Translations under genes and position numbers: made by a program
Part shown: one piece after another, positions 27,159-36,247 of the stretch
Layout: each line of letters starts with the position of its first letter
How positions within the stretch are numbered: position 1 is the stretch's first letter
Source: Ectopseudomonas guguanensis
GTDB lineage: Bacteria > Pseudomonadota > Gammaproteobacteria > Pseudomonadales > Pseudomonadaceae
NCBI RefSeq assembly: GCF_900104265.1
Contig: NZ_FNJJ01000008.1
Coordinates: forward strand, 1-64,000
DNA: 64,000 nt
Direction: 5' to 3'
The notes under the pieces: model-generated
What the model saw: the letters and a program-made list of their open reading frames with translations, nothing else
Told to the model about the DNA's origin: nothing
Database searches by the model: none

Positions 27159-28742
27159 CTATTTCACTTCCGGTGGCGTGCTGAAGGTGTGATAGGGCGC
27201 CGGTGACGGCACCGTCCACTCCAGGCCTTCGGCTCCGTCCCAGGGCTTGGCCGGGGCCGGCTTGCCGCCACGGATGCACTTGATGACGATGAACAGGAAC
27301 AGCAACTGGGTAGCCCCGAACATGAAGGCGCCGATACTGGAAACCATGTTGAAGTTGGCGAACATCATGTTGTAGTCGGGGATACGCCGCGGCATACCGG
27401 CCAGACCGACGAAGTGCATCGGGAAGAACGCCAGGTTCATGCCGATGAAGCTCATCCAGAAATGCAGCTTGGCCAGGGTTTCGTCGTACATGTGGCCGGT
27501 CCACTTCGGCAGCCAGTAATAGGCCGAGGCGAAGATGCCGAAGATCGCCCCCGGCACCAGCACGTAGTGGAAGTGCGCCACCACGAAGTAGGTGTCGTGG
27601 TACTGGAAGTCCGACGGTGCGATGGCCAGCATCAACCCGGAGAAACCACCGATGGTGAACAGGATGACGAAGGCCACCGAGAACAGCATCGGTGCCTCGA
27701 AGGTCATCGAGCCCTGCCACATGGTGCTGGCCCAGTTGAACACCTTCACCCCGGTGGGCACGGCGATCAGCATGGTGGCGTACATGAAGAACAGCTCGCC
27801 GGTCAGCGGAATGCCGACGGTGAACATGTGGTGCGCCCAGACGATGAACGACAGGAAGGCGATCGCCGCGGTGGCGTAGACCATCGAGGTGTAGCCGAAC
27901 AGCGGCTTGCGCGCGAAGGCCGGGATGATCGAGCTGACCGCGCCGAAGGCGGGCAGGATCATGATGTACACCTCGGGATGGCCGAAGAACCAGAACACGT
28001 GCTGGAACAGCACCGGATCCCCGCCGCCGGCGGCGTTGAAGAAGCTGGTGCCGAAGTGGATGTCCATCAGCATCATGGTCACGCAACCGGCCAGCACCGG
28101 CATTACCGCGATCAGCAGGAAGGCGGTGATCAGCCAGGTCCAGACGAACAGCGGCATCTTCATCAGGGTCATGCCGGGGGCGCGCAGGTTGAGGATGGTG
28201 GCGACCACGTTGATCGCCCCCATGATCGAACTGATGCCCATCAGGTGAATGGCGAAGATGAAGAAGGTGGTGCTCTCCGGCCCGTAGGTGGTCGACAGCG
28301 GCGCGTAGAAGGTCCAGCCGAAGTTCGGCCCGCCGCCTTCCATGAACAGCGTCGAAACCAGCAAACCGAAGGCCGCCGGCAGCAGCCAGAAGCTGAAGTT
28401 GTTCATCCGCGGTAGCGCCATGTCCGGCGCGCCGATCATCAGCGGGATCATCCAGTTGGCCAGGCCGACGAACGCCGGCATCACCGCGCCGAAGACCATG
28501 ATCAGGCCGTGCATGGTGGTCATCTGGTTGAAGAATTCCGGCTGCACGATCTGCAGCCCCGGCTGGAACAGCTCGGCGCGGATGACCATGGCCATCGAGC
28601 CGCCCAGCAGGAACATGCAGAAGCTGAACCACAGGTACATCGTGCCGATGTCCTTGTGGTTGGTGGTCAGCACCCAGCGCATCAGGCCCTTGGCCGGGCC
28701 ATGGTGGTGGTCAGTATGACCGTGGTCGATCACTGCACTCAT
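27159..28742 (-). CDS. coxA: Cytochrome c oxidase subunit I (aa3 type)
   Basis: A 527-residue haem-copper oxidase subunit I with twelve helices. Active-site features: GHPEVYI (CuB His and cross-linked Tyr), VWAHHMF (CuB His pair), SFMTIGG-like region FTIGGFSGLMLA, and VVAHFHYVLVPGA (haem a and a3 ligands). Proton-channel residues of the D and K pathways are in place (family A). The ATG at 28742 lies 4 bases after coxB; a much longer upstream open frame overlaps coxB and is rejected. Confidence 0.97.
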   Translation of the reverse strand: MSAVIDHGHTDHHHGPAKGLMRWVLTTNHKDIGTMYLWFSFCMFLLGGSMAMVIRAELFQPGLQIVQPEFFNQMTTMHGLIMVFGAVMPAFVGLANWMIPLMIGAPDMALPRMNNFSFWLLPAAFGLLVSTLFMEGGGPNFGWTFYAPLSTTYGPESTTFFIFAIHLMGISSIMGAINVVATILNLRAPGMTLMKMPLFVWTWLITAFLLIAVMPVLAGCVTMMLMDIHFGTSFFNAAGGGDPVLFQHVFWFFGHPEVYIMILPAFGAVSSIIPAFARKPLFGYTSMVYATAAIAFLSFIVWAHHMFTVGIPLTGELFFMYATMLIAVPTGVKVFNWASTMWQGSMTFEAPMLFSVAFVILFTIGGFSGLMLAIAPSDFQYHDTYFVVAHFHYVLVPGAIFGIFASAYYWLPKWTGHMYDETLAKLHFWMSFIGMNLAFFPMHFVGLAGMPRRIPDYNMMFANFNMVSSIGAFMFGATQLLFLFIVIKCIRGGKPAPAKPWDGAEGLEWTVPSPAPYHTFSTPPEVK

Positions 28743-28746
28743 GTCC

Positions 28747-29871
28747 TTACTCCTGCGCCTTGGAGAAATCGAGAATGTCCTTGGGCGTGACCATGTCACC
28801 GACATTGTTGCCCCAGGCGTTGCGCTCGTAGGTGATGATGGCGGCCAGGTCGACCGGCGACAGCTGCTTGCCGAAGGCAGCCATGGAGGTGCCCGGCTTG
28901 CCGTGGTAGACGATGTCGATATGACCCTCGGCCGGCCCCTTGGCGATGGCCGAGCCCTTGAGCGCCGGGAACATCGGCGGCAGGCCCTCACCGGTGGGCT
29001 GGTGGCAGGCTGCGCAGGAGGTGTTGTAGGCCTTCTCGCCGCGCGCCATCAGCTCGTCCATGGTCCACTCCTTGCTGGTCAGCTCGCGCTCGGCGGCCGC
29101 AGCCTGCTTGCGTTCGGCCAGCCAGGCGTCGAAGTCTTCCTTGGACTTGGCCTCGACCACCACCGGCATGAAGCCGTGGTCCTTGCCGCACAGCTCGGTG
29201 CATTGGCCGCGGTAGATGCCCGGCTCCTCGATGCGCGTCCAGGATTCGTTGATGAAGCCGGGGATGGCGTCCTTCTTCACCGCCAGTGCGGGCACCCACC
29301 AGGAGTGGATGACATCGGCCGCGGTGATCAGGAAGCGCACCTTGGTGCCGACCGGCACCACCAACGGCTCGTCGACCTCAAGCAGGTAGTGTTCGCCCTT
29401 GGCTTCGCGGTTGTTGATCTGCGAGCGTGGCGTGGTCAGGTTGCTGAAGAACTCGACATCCTGGCCCAGGTACTTGTAGTGCCACTTCCACTGGTAGCCG
29501 GTGATCTGGATGTCCAGTTCGGACTCGGAGGTGTCGTAGATCTCGATCAGCGTCTTGGTCGCCGGGATCGCCATCACCACCAGAATGGCCAGTGGCACGA
29601 CGGTCCAGAGAATCTCGACGGTGGTGCTTTCGTGAAAGTGCGCGGGCTTCTGGCCGGTGGAGCGACGATGCATGATCATCGACCAGAACATGGCGCCGAA
29701 CACCAGTATGCCGATCACCACACAGATCCAGAAAATGGTCATGTGCAGGTCGAATACGGAGCGGCTGACGTCGGTTACACCGGGCGTCATGTTGACCGTC
29801 CACTGGGCGTGCGCCGAGCCCAATGCCAGCCACAGCAGGAGGCCCATCCAGACTCGTGGATGTCGCATCAT
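28747..29871 (-). CDS. coxB: Cytochrome c oxidase subunit II with fused cytochrome c domain
   Basis: The product has 374 residues. Signal peptide to about 22, two helices (45–67 and 87–106), then the cupredoxin domain with a full CuA site: His189, Cys224, Glu226, Cys228, His232 and Met235. A C-terminal extension carries a haem c motif, CAACH at 286–290, so it is a caa3-like subunit II with built-in electron entry. ATG at 29871 follows GGGGAAC; the frame opens 25 codons earlier without a signal peptide. It heads the operon; in P. aeruginosa this oxidase is starvation-induced through RpoS. Confidence 0.96.
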   Translation of the reverse strand: MMRHPRVWMGLLLWLALGSAHAQWTVNMTPGVTDVSRSVFDLHMTIFWICVVIGILVFGAMFWSMIMHRRSTGQKPAHFHESTTVEILWTVVPLAILVVMAIPATKTLIEIYDTSESELDIQITGYQWKWHYKYLGQDVEFFSNLTTPRSQINNREAKGEHYLLEVDEPLVVPVGTKVRFLITAADVIHSWWVPALAVKKDAIPGFINESWTRIEEPGIYRGQCTELCGKDHGFMPVVVEAKSKEDFDAWLAERKQAAAAERELTSKEWTMDELMARGEKAYNTSCAACHQPTGEGLPPMFPALKGSAIAKGPAEGHIDIVYHGKPGTSMAAFGKQLSPVDLAAIITYERNAWGNNVGDMVTPKDILDFSKAQE

Positions 29872-30056
29872 TGCGGGTTCCCCTTGATTGTTCTTGTTAT
29901 CCCGCCGGCGGAGCCTGCGGCTAAGGGATCGACTGCCATAGGACACGGCGGCGGACTCATTGCCCGCGAACCACGCCCAGACTGCTGGCGACTGCTGCCG
30001 AAACCTCTCCGTGCCTGAGCCCGTCCGGTTCCATCAGGTACTGCCTTTCGAAATCG

Positions 30057-30063
30057 AGTATAG
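30057..30063 (-). promoter_or_regulatory. Candidate RpoS-type -10 element for coxB
   Basis: CTATACT on the minus strand equals the sigma-S -10 consensus and lies about 190 bases upstream of coxB with no recognisable -35, as allowed for RpoS promoters. This fits the known starvation control of coxBA in P. aeruginosa but is not proven here. The rest of the 400-base spacer (29872–30276) holds no gene that I can see. Confidence 0.4.
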
Positions 30064-30276
30064 ACGGCGACTTGCAGCCCGCAACGTGCAAGAAAAAATG
30101 GCCGAAGCCGCGCAGGCCTTGTCCTAAACGCCCCGGCTGGCGCGGGCTGTAGCATTTCTGAGACAGATGTTTATAGCGGACTCGCATAAGTACTAAAAAG
30201 TTATGACAATCGCGTCTTAGCCGACCGCCGGAGCCGGCTAAGGTTCACGTCCATGTCCTGAACTGTGGGAGTAGTC

Positions 30277-30918
30277 ATGAACACCGCCGCCCTTCGTCAA
30301 ATGATCGCCCAGGCTCGCCAGCAGGAAAGCGGCAGCCAGGCACTCGCCCACTTCCTGCAGGCGCAGCTGGAGCCCCTGCACCCGTCCATCCGCCTGCCCG
30401 CGGACGATGCGCCGGGCGCACTGACCGCCTTCGTCATCGCCTACATCGAACAGGTGCCGGACGTGCTCGACGCCGCTGCCGAGGTGGCGCGCGAGGCTGG
30501 AATCGAGGCCGCGGTAAAGCCCGTGCTGAAGATCGCCGAGCACTTCTTCCTGCAGCCACCGGCGCTGATGGAGGGTCACGAAGGGCTTGAGGGCCTGCTC
30601 GACGAGGCCTATCTGGCCCATCGCCTGGTGGAAGAGGTCAATGATCGCTATATCGCTCACCTCGGCCAGCCGCTGATCCCGCTGGACACCACACGCGCCA
30701 ACCTGATCGCCCACCAGCTGATCGGCGAACCCTTCGCCAACCAGCTCGACGAGTCCGTGCATCACGCCCTGGCCGGCATGCTCGATGACGCCAGCTTCGA
30801 CCAGCCCTCGGTGCAGGCCTACCGCGAGCGCCTGGCGGCGCCGGATACCGCATCGGCCTGGCAGCGCTGGCCCTGCCTGTCGCAGCAGTTGGGGGTGGAG
30901 CTGCAGCTCAAGGGCTGA
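30277..30918 (+). CDS. Conserved Pseudomonas protein of unknown function
   Basis: A 213-residue soluble, mostly helical acidic protein without signal peptide or membrane helix. Segments such as FVIAYIEQVPDVLDAAAEVAREAGIEAAVKPVLKIAEHFFL and HRLVEEVNDRYIAHLGQPLIPLDTTRANLIAHQLIGE look well folded, but I recognise no family. GTGGGAG precedes the ATG at 30277. It is convergent with the AEC transporter gene and overlaps it by 11 bases at the 3' ends. Divergent from the cox operon. Confidence 0.65.
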   Translation: MNTAALRQMIAQARQQESGSQALAHFLQAQLEPLHPSIRLPADDAPGALTAFVIAYIEQVPDVLDAAAEVAREAGIEAAVKPVLKIAEHFFLQPPALMEGHEGLEGLLDEAYLAHRLVEEVNDRYIAHLGQPLIPLDTTRANLIAHQLIGEPFANQLDESVHHALAGMLDDASFDQPSVQAYRERLAAPDTASAWQRWPCLSQQLGVELQLKG

Positions 30919-31837
30919 TCGCCAGCAGAATCAGCGACAGGGTCAGCAGCGAGCCGAGGGTGGAAAACAGGATTGCCCGCGACACCAGCGCCGCCTGGCG
31001 CTGGTAATACTCGGCGAGCATGAACGGCCCGGTGCCGGTGGGCAGTGCGCTGAGCAGCAACGCGGCGTGCGCCCAGAAGGCCGGCAGGTCGAGCAGCACG
31101 AAGGCGATGAACCAGGTCACCAGCGGCTGCAGTACCAGCTTCAACGCCACCAGTGGCCAGGCGCCCTCGCTCGGCCCGCTCTGCCGCTGCGCCAGGAACA
31201 GGCCCAGCGACACCAGCGCACAAGGCACGGTGGCCGCGCCGAGCAGGCGCAGGAACTCGTCCAGCGCCGCCGGCAGCTGCACGCCGCCCAGTGCCCAGGC
31301 CGCACCAAGCAAAGGCGACACCACCAGCGGGTTCTTCAACAGCGCCATGACCACCTGAGCGATAGCGCCGCCCAAGCCCTTCCTGCTCTGCAGGCCCACC
31401 TCGATGCACACCAGCGCCAGGCCGAACAGCACGCAGACCACGAGCAGCGAAGCGATCAACGCCGGCGCCATGCCATCCTCGCCCAGCACCAGCACGCACA
31501 GCGGAATGCCGATGTAGCCGGTATTGGCATAACCGGCGCTGAGCCCGTCTATGCTGGCGTCGACCAGGCTGCCGGTGGTTTTCCAGCGATACACCAGGGT
31601 GACCAGAAACACCGCGAGCATGCCGCCGGTGAAGGCGAGCAGGAAGCCGGGCTGCCAGATGTGCGCCCAGTCGGCCTTGGCGGTGAGGCTGAACAGCAAC
31701 GCCGGCAGCCCCAGCCAGACCACGAAGCGGTTCATTTCCGACGCGGCGGTCGGCCCCAGGCGATTGGTTCGCCGACAGACGAATCCGACCAGGATCAGGC
31801 CGAAGATCGGCAGCAGCACATTGAGAACGGTGGACAT
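30908..31837 (-). CDS. AEC-family (auxin efflux carrier-like) transporter
   Basis: A 309-residue ten-helix membrane protein in two five-helix halves. Family signatures: LPIFGLILVGFVCRR at the N-terminus, SAGYANTGYIGIPL in the crossover, VVSPLLGAAWALGG and ALLLSALPTGTGPFMLAEYY near the end. AEC members export or import organic acids (malate, malonate). Substrate is unknown. Its 3' end overlaps the convergent 213-aa gene by 11 bases. Confidence 0.85.
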   Translation of the reverse strand: MSTVLNVLLPIFGLILVGFVCRRTNRLGPTAASEMNRFVVWLGLPALLFSLTAKADWAHIWQPGFLLAFTGGMLAVFLVTLVYRWKTTGSLVDASIDGLSAGYANTGYIGIPLCVLVLGEDGMAPALIASLLVVCVLFGLALVCIEVGLQSRKGLGGAIAQVVMALLKNPLVVSPLLGAAWALGGVQLPAALDEFLRLLGAATVPCALVSLGLFLAQRQSGPSEGAWPLVALKLVLQPLVTWFIAFVLLDLPAFWAHAALLLSALPTGTGPFMLAEYYQRQAALVSRAILFSTLGSLLTLSLILLAISP

Positions 31838-31979
31838 CGGGCTACGTCTTCAACGAGGGAGGGCCGAGACTAGGCGGCCGCGCCACTCAGGGCAAGCGCC
31901 TGCCTGTGATTCCGCAGCGTCCGCAGGCGTCTAGCACTGACCTGCCGGGACGCTCCCCGGCCTACTCGCGAGCCCGAAC

Positions 31980-32888
31980 ATGCAAGCGCTGTTGCACGAA
32001 ATTCTCGATGAAGTCCGCCCGCTGATCGGCCAGGGCAAGGTGGCCGACTACATCCCCGCGCTGGCCAGCGTGGTGCCCGATCAACTGGGCATCGCCGTAT
32101 ATGGCAACGATGGCCAGCTGCATGTCGCCGGCGATGCGCACATGCCCTTTTCCATCCAGAGCATTTCCAAGGTGTTCAGCCTGGTGCAGGCCATCGGCCA
32201 CAGTGGCGAGGCGATATGGCAGCGCCTGGGCCATGAGCCGTCCGGCCAGCCGTTCAACTCGCTGGTGCAGCTCGAGTTCGAGCGGGGCAAACCGCGCAAT
32301 CCGTTCATCAATGCCGGCGCCCTGGTGATCTGCGACATCAACCAGTCGCGCTATGCCGCCCCGGCGCTGTCGATGCGCGATTTCGTCCGGCGCCTGTCGG
32401 GTAATCCCGAAGTGACGGTGGACAACCACGTCGCCGAATCCGAGTACCAGCACCGCGCGCGCAACGCGGCGGCGGCCTACCTGATGCAGTCGTTCGGCAA
32501 TTTCCACAACGAGGTAGAAGCCGTGCTGCGCAGCTACTTCAGCTGCTGTGCGCTGCGCATGAGCTGTGTCGACCTGGCGCGTGCCTTCGGCTTTCTGGCC
32601 AACCAGGGTTTCTGCAAGCACAGCGGCGAGCAGGTGCTGTCGCCCCGGCAGAGCAAGCAGATCAACGCCATCATGGCCACCAGCGGGCTGTACGACGAGG
32701 CGGGCAACTTCGCCTACCGCGTCGGCCTGCCAGGCAAGAGCGGCGTCGGTGGTGGCATCGTCGCGGTGGTGCCGGGGCAGTTCAGCGTCTGCGTGTGGTC
32801 ACCCGAGCTGAACGCCGCCGGCAATTCGCTGGCCGGCATGAAAGCACTGGAGCTGCTCAGCCAGCGCATCGGTTGGTCGGTTTTCTGA
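31980..32888 (+). CDS. glsA: Glutaminase
   Basis: A 302-residue serine-dependent glutaminase of the beta-lactamase-like fold. Motif SIQSISKVF carries the nucleophilic Ser (Ser61 with Lys64), and [27 protein letters not shown] and [12 protein letters not shown] are family marks. It hydrolyses glutamine to glutamate and ammonia. It opens a stretch of acidic-amino-acid genes (asparaginase, alanine and glutamate symporters, aspartase). Confidence 0.93.
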   Translation: MQALLHEILDEVRPLIGQGKVADYIPALASVVPDQLGIAVYGNDGQLHVAGDAHMPFSIQSISKVFSLVQAIGHSGEAIWQRLGHEPSGQPFNSLVQLEFERGKPRNPFINAGALVICDINQSRYAAPALSMRDFVRRLSGNPEVTVDNHVAESEYQHRARNAAAAYLMQSFGNFHNEVEAVLRSYFSCCALRMSCVDLARAFGFLANQGFCKHSGEQVLSPRQSKQINAIMATSGLYDEAGNFAYRVGLPGKSGVGGGIVAVVPGQFSVCVWSPELNAAGNSLAGMKALELLSQRIGWSVF

Positions 32889-32952
32889 CCCTTCGTCCGC
32901 CGCCCCTTTGCCTGAGGGCGCACGGTATCACCTGCGGGCTCGACCTTAACCC

Positions 32953-33024
32953 GTAGGGTGCGCCATGCGCACCGGGTCTCGCCCTGCCGAGCAGGCATTG
33001 TCCGGTGCGTGCGGCGCGCCCTAC
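32953..33024. repeat. Inverted pair of GTAGGGTGCGC repeats
   Basis: A left unit (from 32953) and an opposite right unit (ending 33024, …GCGCGCCCTAC) flank about 25 bases. The pair sits between glutaminase and the acetyltransferase, which converge here. It may act as a transcriptional boundary. Confidence 0.7.
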
Positions 33025-33064
33025 GAGACTGGCGCGTCGCCCACCGCTGCAAAAGGTCGTGCCT

Positions 33065-33508
33065 CTACAGCAGCTTGCGATACTGCACGAACCCCGAGCG
33101 CTCGCCGATGCGCTCGTAGAGCAGCATGGCCTGGCTGTTGCTCTCGTGCGTCAGCCAGTGCACACGCGAGCAGCCGGCGGCGCGGGCGTGGTCGTAGACG
33201 TGCTGGATCAGCTTGCGGCCGATACCGCCACTACGTTCGCCCTTGGCGACGAACAGATCCTGCAGGTAGCAGTAGTCGCCAGTGGTCCAGGTCGAGCGGT
33301 GGATGACCCAGTGCACCAGGCCAATGGCCTGGTCACCCTGCCAGGCCAGTGCGGCGCCCATGGGTTCGGCGGGGTCGAGAAAGCGCTGCCAGGTGACGGC
33401 GCTGGTCTCGGCCGGGATCTCGGTCATGTAGAAGCGCTGGTAGCCCTGCCACAAGGGCAACCAGGCTTGGTGATCGGCAGCGACTACAGGGCGAATTTCG
33501 ATGCTCAT
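33065..33508 (-). CDS. GNAT-family acetyltransferase, copy 1
   Basis: A 147-residue GNAT domain. Substrate side LPLWQGYQRFY…EIPAE, the hallmark CYLQDLFVAKGERSGGIGRKLIQHVY (acetyl-CoA loop of the R/Q-x-x-G-x-G/A type) and the C-terminal YERIGERSGFVQYRKLL. Substrate is unknown. A second gene at 37075–37515 encodes a close paralogue, with the same core and nearly the same C-terminus. It lies 27 bases downstream of the asparaginase gene in the same direction, so it may be cotranscribed with it. Confidence 0.87.
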   Translation of the reverse strand: MSIEIRPVVAADHQAWLPLWQGYQRFYMTEIPAETSAVTWQRFLDPAEPMGAALAWQGDQAIGLVHWVIHRSTWTTGDYCYLQDLFVAKGERSGGIGRKLIQHVYDHARAAGCSRVHWLTHESNSQAMLLYERIGERSGFVQYRKLL

Positions 33509-33535
33509 CGTCCTTCCTCTGTTCGGGCAGGTGGA

Positions 33536-34525
33536 TCAGTCGCTCATCTCACCACAGAGATCGCGCGCCAGCCAGTGCTCCACCTCGGCCTGAGTCAACC
33601 CGGCGCCGAGCAGGGCGAACAGCTTGCCCAGTGCGGCCTCACGGGTCATGCCACCGCAGGAGACCAGGCCGACCTCGGCCAGACGGCTGCCGGCAGCGTA
33701 CACGCCGAACTGCACATGACCCTGCGGGCATTGGCTGATCGCCGCCAGCACCACACCACGCGCATGCGCATCGCGCAGCACCGCCATCAGCTCGGCATCA
33801 CCGGCCGGGCCGGTGCCGCTGCCATAACACTCCAGCAGCACGCCCTTCACGCCGCTGTCGAGCAATGCGCTGAGATGGCTCGCCTGCAGTGCCGGATGCA
33901 GCGGCAGCACGGCCAGGTTCACCTGCTCTCGCGCCTGACGGTAGTCGATGAGGGCGCTGATCCCGACATGCTCGGCCTGACGCTGACGCGGCAGCACCTG
34001 GAAGGCATCGAAGGCATCGCTGCGCAGCTTCGAACAGCGTGCGCCATGCAGCAGCTGACCGTCGAAGTACAGATGCACGCCAGGCGCGACACCGCGATGC
34101 AACGCACGCATGGCGCCGAACAGGTTGGGCCAGGCATCGCCACCGGCCACGCCGGCTGGCTGCATGGCGCCGGTCAGCACCACCGGCACGTCGAGGCCGA
34201 GCAGCAGGAAGCTCAGCGCCGCGGCGCTGTAAGCCAGGGTATCGGTGCCATGCAGCACCAGCACGGCGTCGTGGCCGTGGGTTTCCACAGCGCTGACGAT
34301 CTCGTCACGCAGCGCCAGCCAGTGGCCGGGGTTCATGTTGGCGCTGTCGATCAGCGGCAGCAGCTCGCGGAACTGCCAGTGCGGCAGCTCGCTGGCGTTT
34401 TCGCCGGCTTGCTGGGCGCGCATGCGCGCCTCGAAGCCCGAGGCCGGCGCCAGGCCGTCTGCACTCATCTGCATGCCAATGGTGCCGCCTGTGTACAGCA
34501 CCAGGAGTTTTTCTGGGGTCGCCAT
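33536..34525 (-). CDS. ansA: L-asparaginase
   Basis: A 329-residue type I/II-fold asparaginase without signal peptide, so cytoplasmic. The two catalytic threonine motifs are present: YTGGTIGM (Thr15) and VLHGTDTLAYSA. It hydrolyses asparagine to aspartate and ammonia, feeding aspartase (41230–42654). The ATG at 34525 begins just before the first strand and follows GGAGAGCCC; the 27 extra upstream codons look non-coding. Followed by an acetyltransferase gene. Confidence 0.9.
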   Translation of the reverse strand: MATPEKLLVLYTGGTIGMQMSADGLAPASGFEARMRAQQAGENASELPHWQFRELLPLIDSANMNPGHWLALRDEIVSAVETHGHDAVLVLHGTDTLAYSAAALSFLLLGLDVPVVLTGAMQPAGVAGGDAWPNLFGAMRALHRGVAPGVHLYFDGQLLHGARCSKLRSDAFDAFQVLPRQRQAEHVGISALIDYRQAREQVNLAVLPLHPALQASHLSALLDSGVKGVLLECYGSGTGPAGDAELMAVLRDAHARGVVLAAISQCPQGHVQFGVYAAGSRLAEVGLVSCGGMTREAALGKLFALLGAGLTQAEVEHWLARDLCGEMSD

Positions 34526-34610
34526 GGGCTCTCCTCGCAAATCACGGGGCAGGCGCAGCGTCGCTCGCGACTGCCTGCAGAATGGCTGCCAGAGTTGGCA
34601 GGCCAAGAAA

Positions 34611-34629
34611 AAGGGGGCCTTGCCCCCTT
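34611..34629 (-). terminator. Intrinsic terminator of the alanine symporter gene
   Basis: A GC-rich inverted repeat (AAGGGGGC, 34611–34618 and 34622–34629) is followed by five T on the minus strand, 20 bases after the symporter stop and before the asparaginase gene. Confidence 0.8.
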
Positions 34630-34647
34630 CTTCCCATCCGAGTCAGA

Positions 34648-36087
34648 TCAACGCTGGTAGGCGCGATCACCGATCTCCGCCGGGTCGGCGGCGTTGCTCG
34701 GCTGATTGCCCCATACGGCGGGGTCGAGGTCCAGATCGGCGAACTGCTTGGCGTCGAACACCGGAGACTCGACGCCAGCCTTGATCTGGCTATCGTAGTC
34801 GCGCATCAGGCGCACGCCCACCTTGAACAGCAGCGCCAGGGCGATCAGGTTGGCGATGGCCAGCAGGCCCATGGTCACGTCGGCGAAGGCGAACACGGTG
34901 CCCAGATCCTGCACCGAACCCCACAGCACCAGGCCGACCACCAGCACGCGGTAGATCATCACCGGGCCACGCTTCTGGCTGAAGAAACCCAGAGCGTTTT
35001 CACCCAGGTAGTAGTTGTAGATCAGCGTGGTGAAGACGAACAGCAGCAGCGCCAGGCTGACGAATACGCGGCCCCACTCGCCGACCACGGCGGCGACCGC
35101 ACTCTGGGTCAGGACCACACCGGCCTGTTCCATACCCGGCTGATAGACGCCCGACAGCAGGATGATCAGCGCGGTGCAGCTGCACAGGATCAGGGTGTCG
35201 ATGAACACGCTGAGCGACTGCACGATGCCCTGCGCGACCGGGTGCTTGACCTCGGCGACCGCGGCCACGTTCGGCGCACTACCCAGGCCGGCCTCGTTGG
35301 AGAACAGACCGCGCTTGACGCCCATGATGATGGCCGCGCCGATACCACCGGCAAAGGCCGGCTCGAGACCGAAGGCGCTCTTGATGATCAGGGCGAAGGT
35401 GGCCGGCACCTCGCTGATGTTCAGGCCGATCACCAGCACCGCCATGGCGATGTAGGAGAAGGCCATCACCGGCACCAGCACGTCGGCGAACTGGGCGATG
35501 CGCTTGATGCCGCCGAAGATGATCAGACCGATCACCACGGTCAGGGCGATGCCGCTGGCCAGGGTCGGGATGCCGAAGGTGTCGTGCAGCGAGCTGGCCA
35601 CGGTGAAGGACTGCACCGCGTTGAAGCCGAAGCCAAAGGTCACCAGCAACAGGATCGACACGAGGATGCCCAGCCAGCGCTGACCAAGACCGTGCTGGAT
35701 GTAGAAGGCCGGGCCGCCGCGATAGCCGCCGTCGGCCTCGCGACGCTTGTACAGCTGCGCCAGGGAGCACTCGAAGTAGCTGGTGGCCATGCCGACCAGG
35801 GCCACGACCCACATCCAGAAGATGGCGCCCGGGCCACCGAGCATGATCGCTACCGAGACACCGGCGATGTTACCCGCGCCGACGCGGCCGGCCACCGACA
35901 GCATCAGCGCCTGGAACGAGCTGAGCTGGCCCGGCTGACGCTGGAAGGCTTCGCTGAAGATACGGAACATGCTGCCGAAGTAGCGGAACTGGACGAAGCG
36001 CGAGGCGATGGTGAAGTACAGGCCGAGACCGATCAGCATCACGATCAGCAGCTTGCTCCAGATAAGGTCATTGAGAAGATCGAGCAT
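34648..36087 (-). CDS. Sodium:alanine symporter (AGCS family)
   Basis: A 479-residue permease with about ten to eleven helices. AGCS signatures: GAGNIAGVSVAIMLGGPGAIFWMW and FSNEAGLGSAPNVAAVA, with the loop RREADGGYRGGPAFYIQ. It imports alanine or glycine with sodium. The ATG at 36087 starts a typical short amphipathic N-terminus; 27 codons upstream are rejected. It is divergent from the XRE-type regulator gene at 36248 and has its own terminator. Confidence 0.92.
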   Translation of the reverse strand: MLDLLNDLIWSKLLIVMLIGLGLYFTIASRFVQFRYFGSMFRIFSEAFQRQPGQLSSFQALMLSVAGRVGAGNIAGVSVAIMLGGPGAIFWMWVVALVGMATSYFECSLAQLYKRREADGGYRGGPAFYIQHGLGQRWLGILVSILLLVTFGFGFNAVQSFTVASSLHDTFGIPTLASGIALTVVIGLIIFGGIKRIAQFADVLVPVMAFSYIAMAVLVIGLNISEVPATFALIIKSAFGLEPAFAGGIGAAIIMGVKRGLFSNEAGLGSAPNVAAVAEVKHPVAQGIVQSLSVFIDTLILCSCTALIILLSGVYQPGMEQAGVVLTQSAVAAVVGEWGRVFVSLALLLFVFTTLIYNYYLGENALGFFSQKRGPVMIYRVLVVGLVLWGSVQDLGTVFAFADVTMGLLAIANLIALALLFKVGVRLMRDYDSQIKAGVESPVFDAKQFADLDLDPAVWGNQPSNAADPAEIGDRAYQR

Positions 36088-36247
36088 GGAGGCTTTTTCT
36101 CTTGTTGTTCTGAATGGGAATACGCCCCGCCGGGCGGATTGCGGAATGGTTCGTGATAGAGGCCTCATCGGGCAATTTCGCAGGTCGCGGCGATCTGATG
36201 CGAGTTGATGCTAGAATCGCGTCATTCGCATCAGCTGGAGCGGCCAT

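Noticed and set aside
27145..28632. 495-codon alternative frame in the coxA region
   Set aside because: It is the shifted frame of coxA; the product is low-complexity and lacks oxidase motifs.
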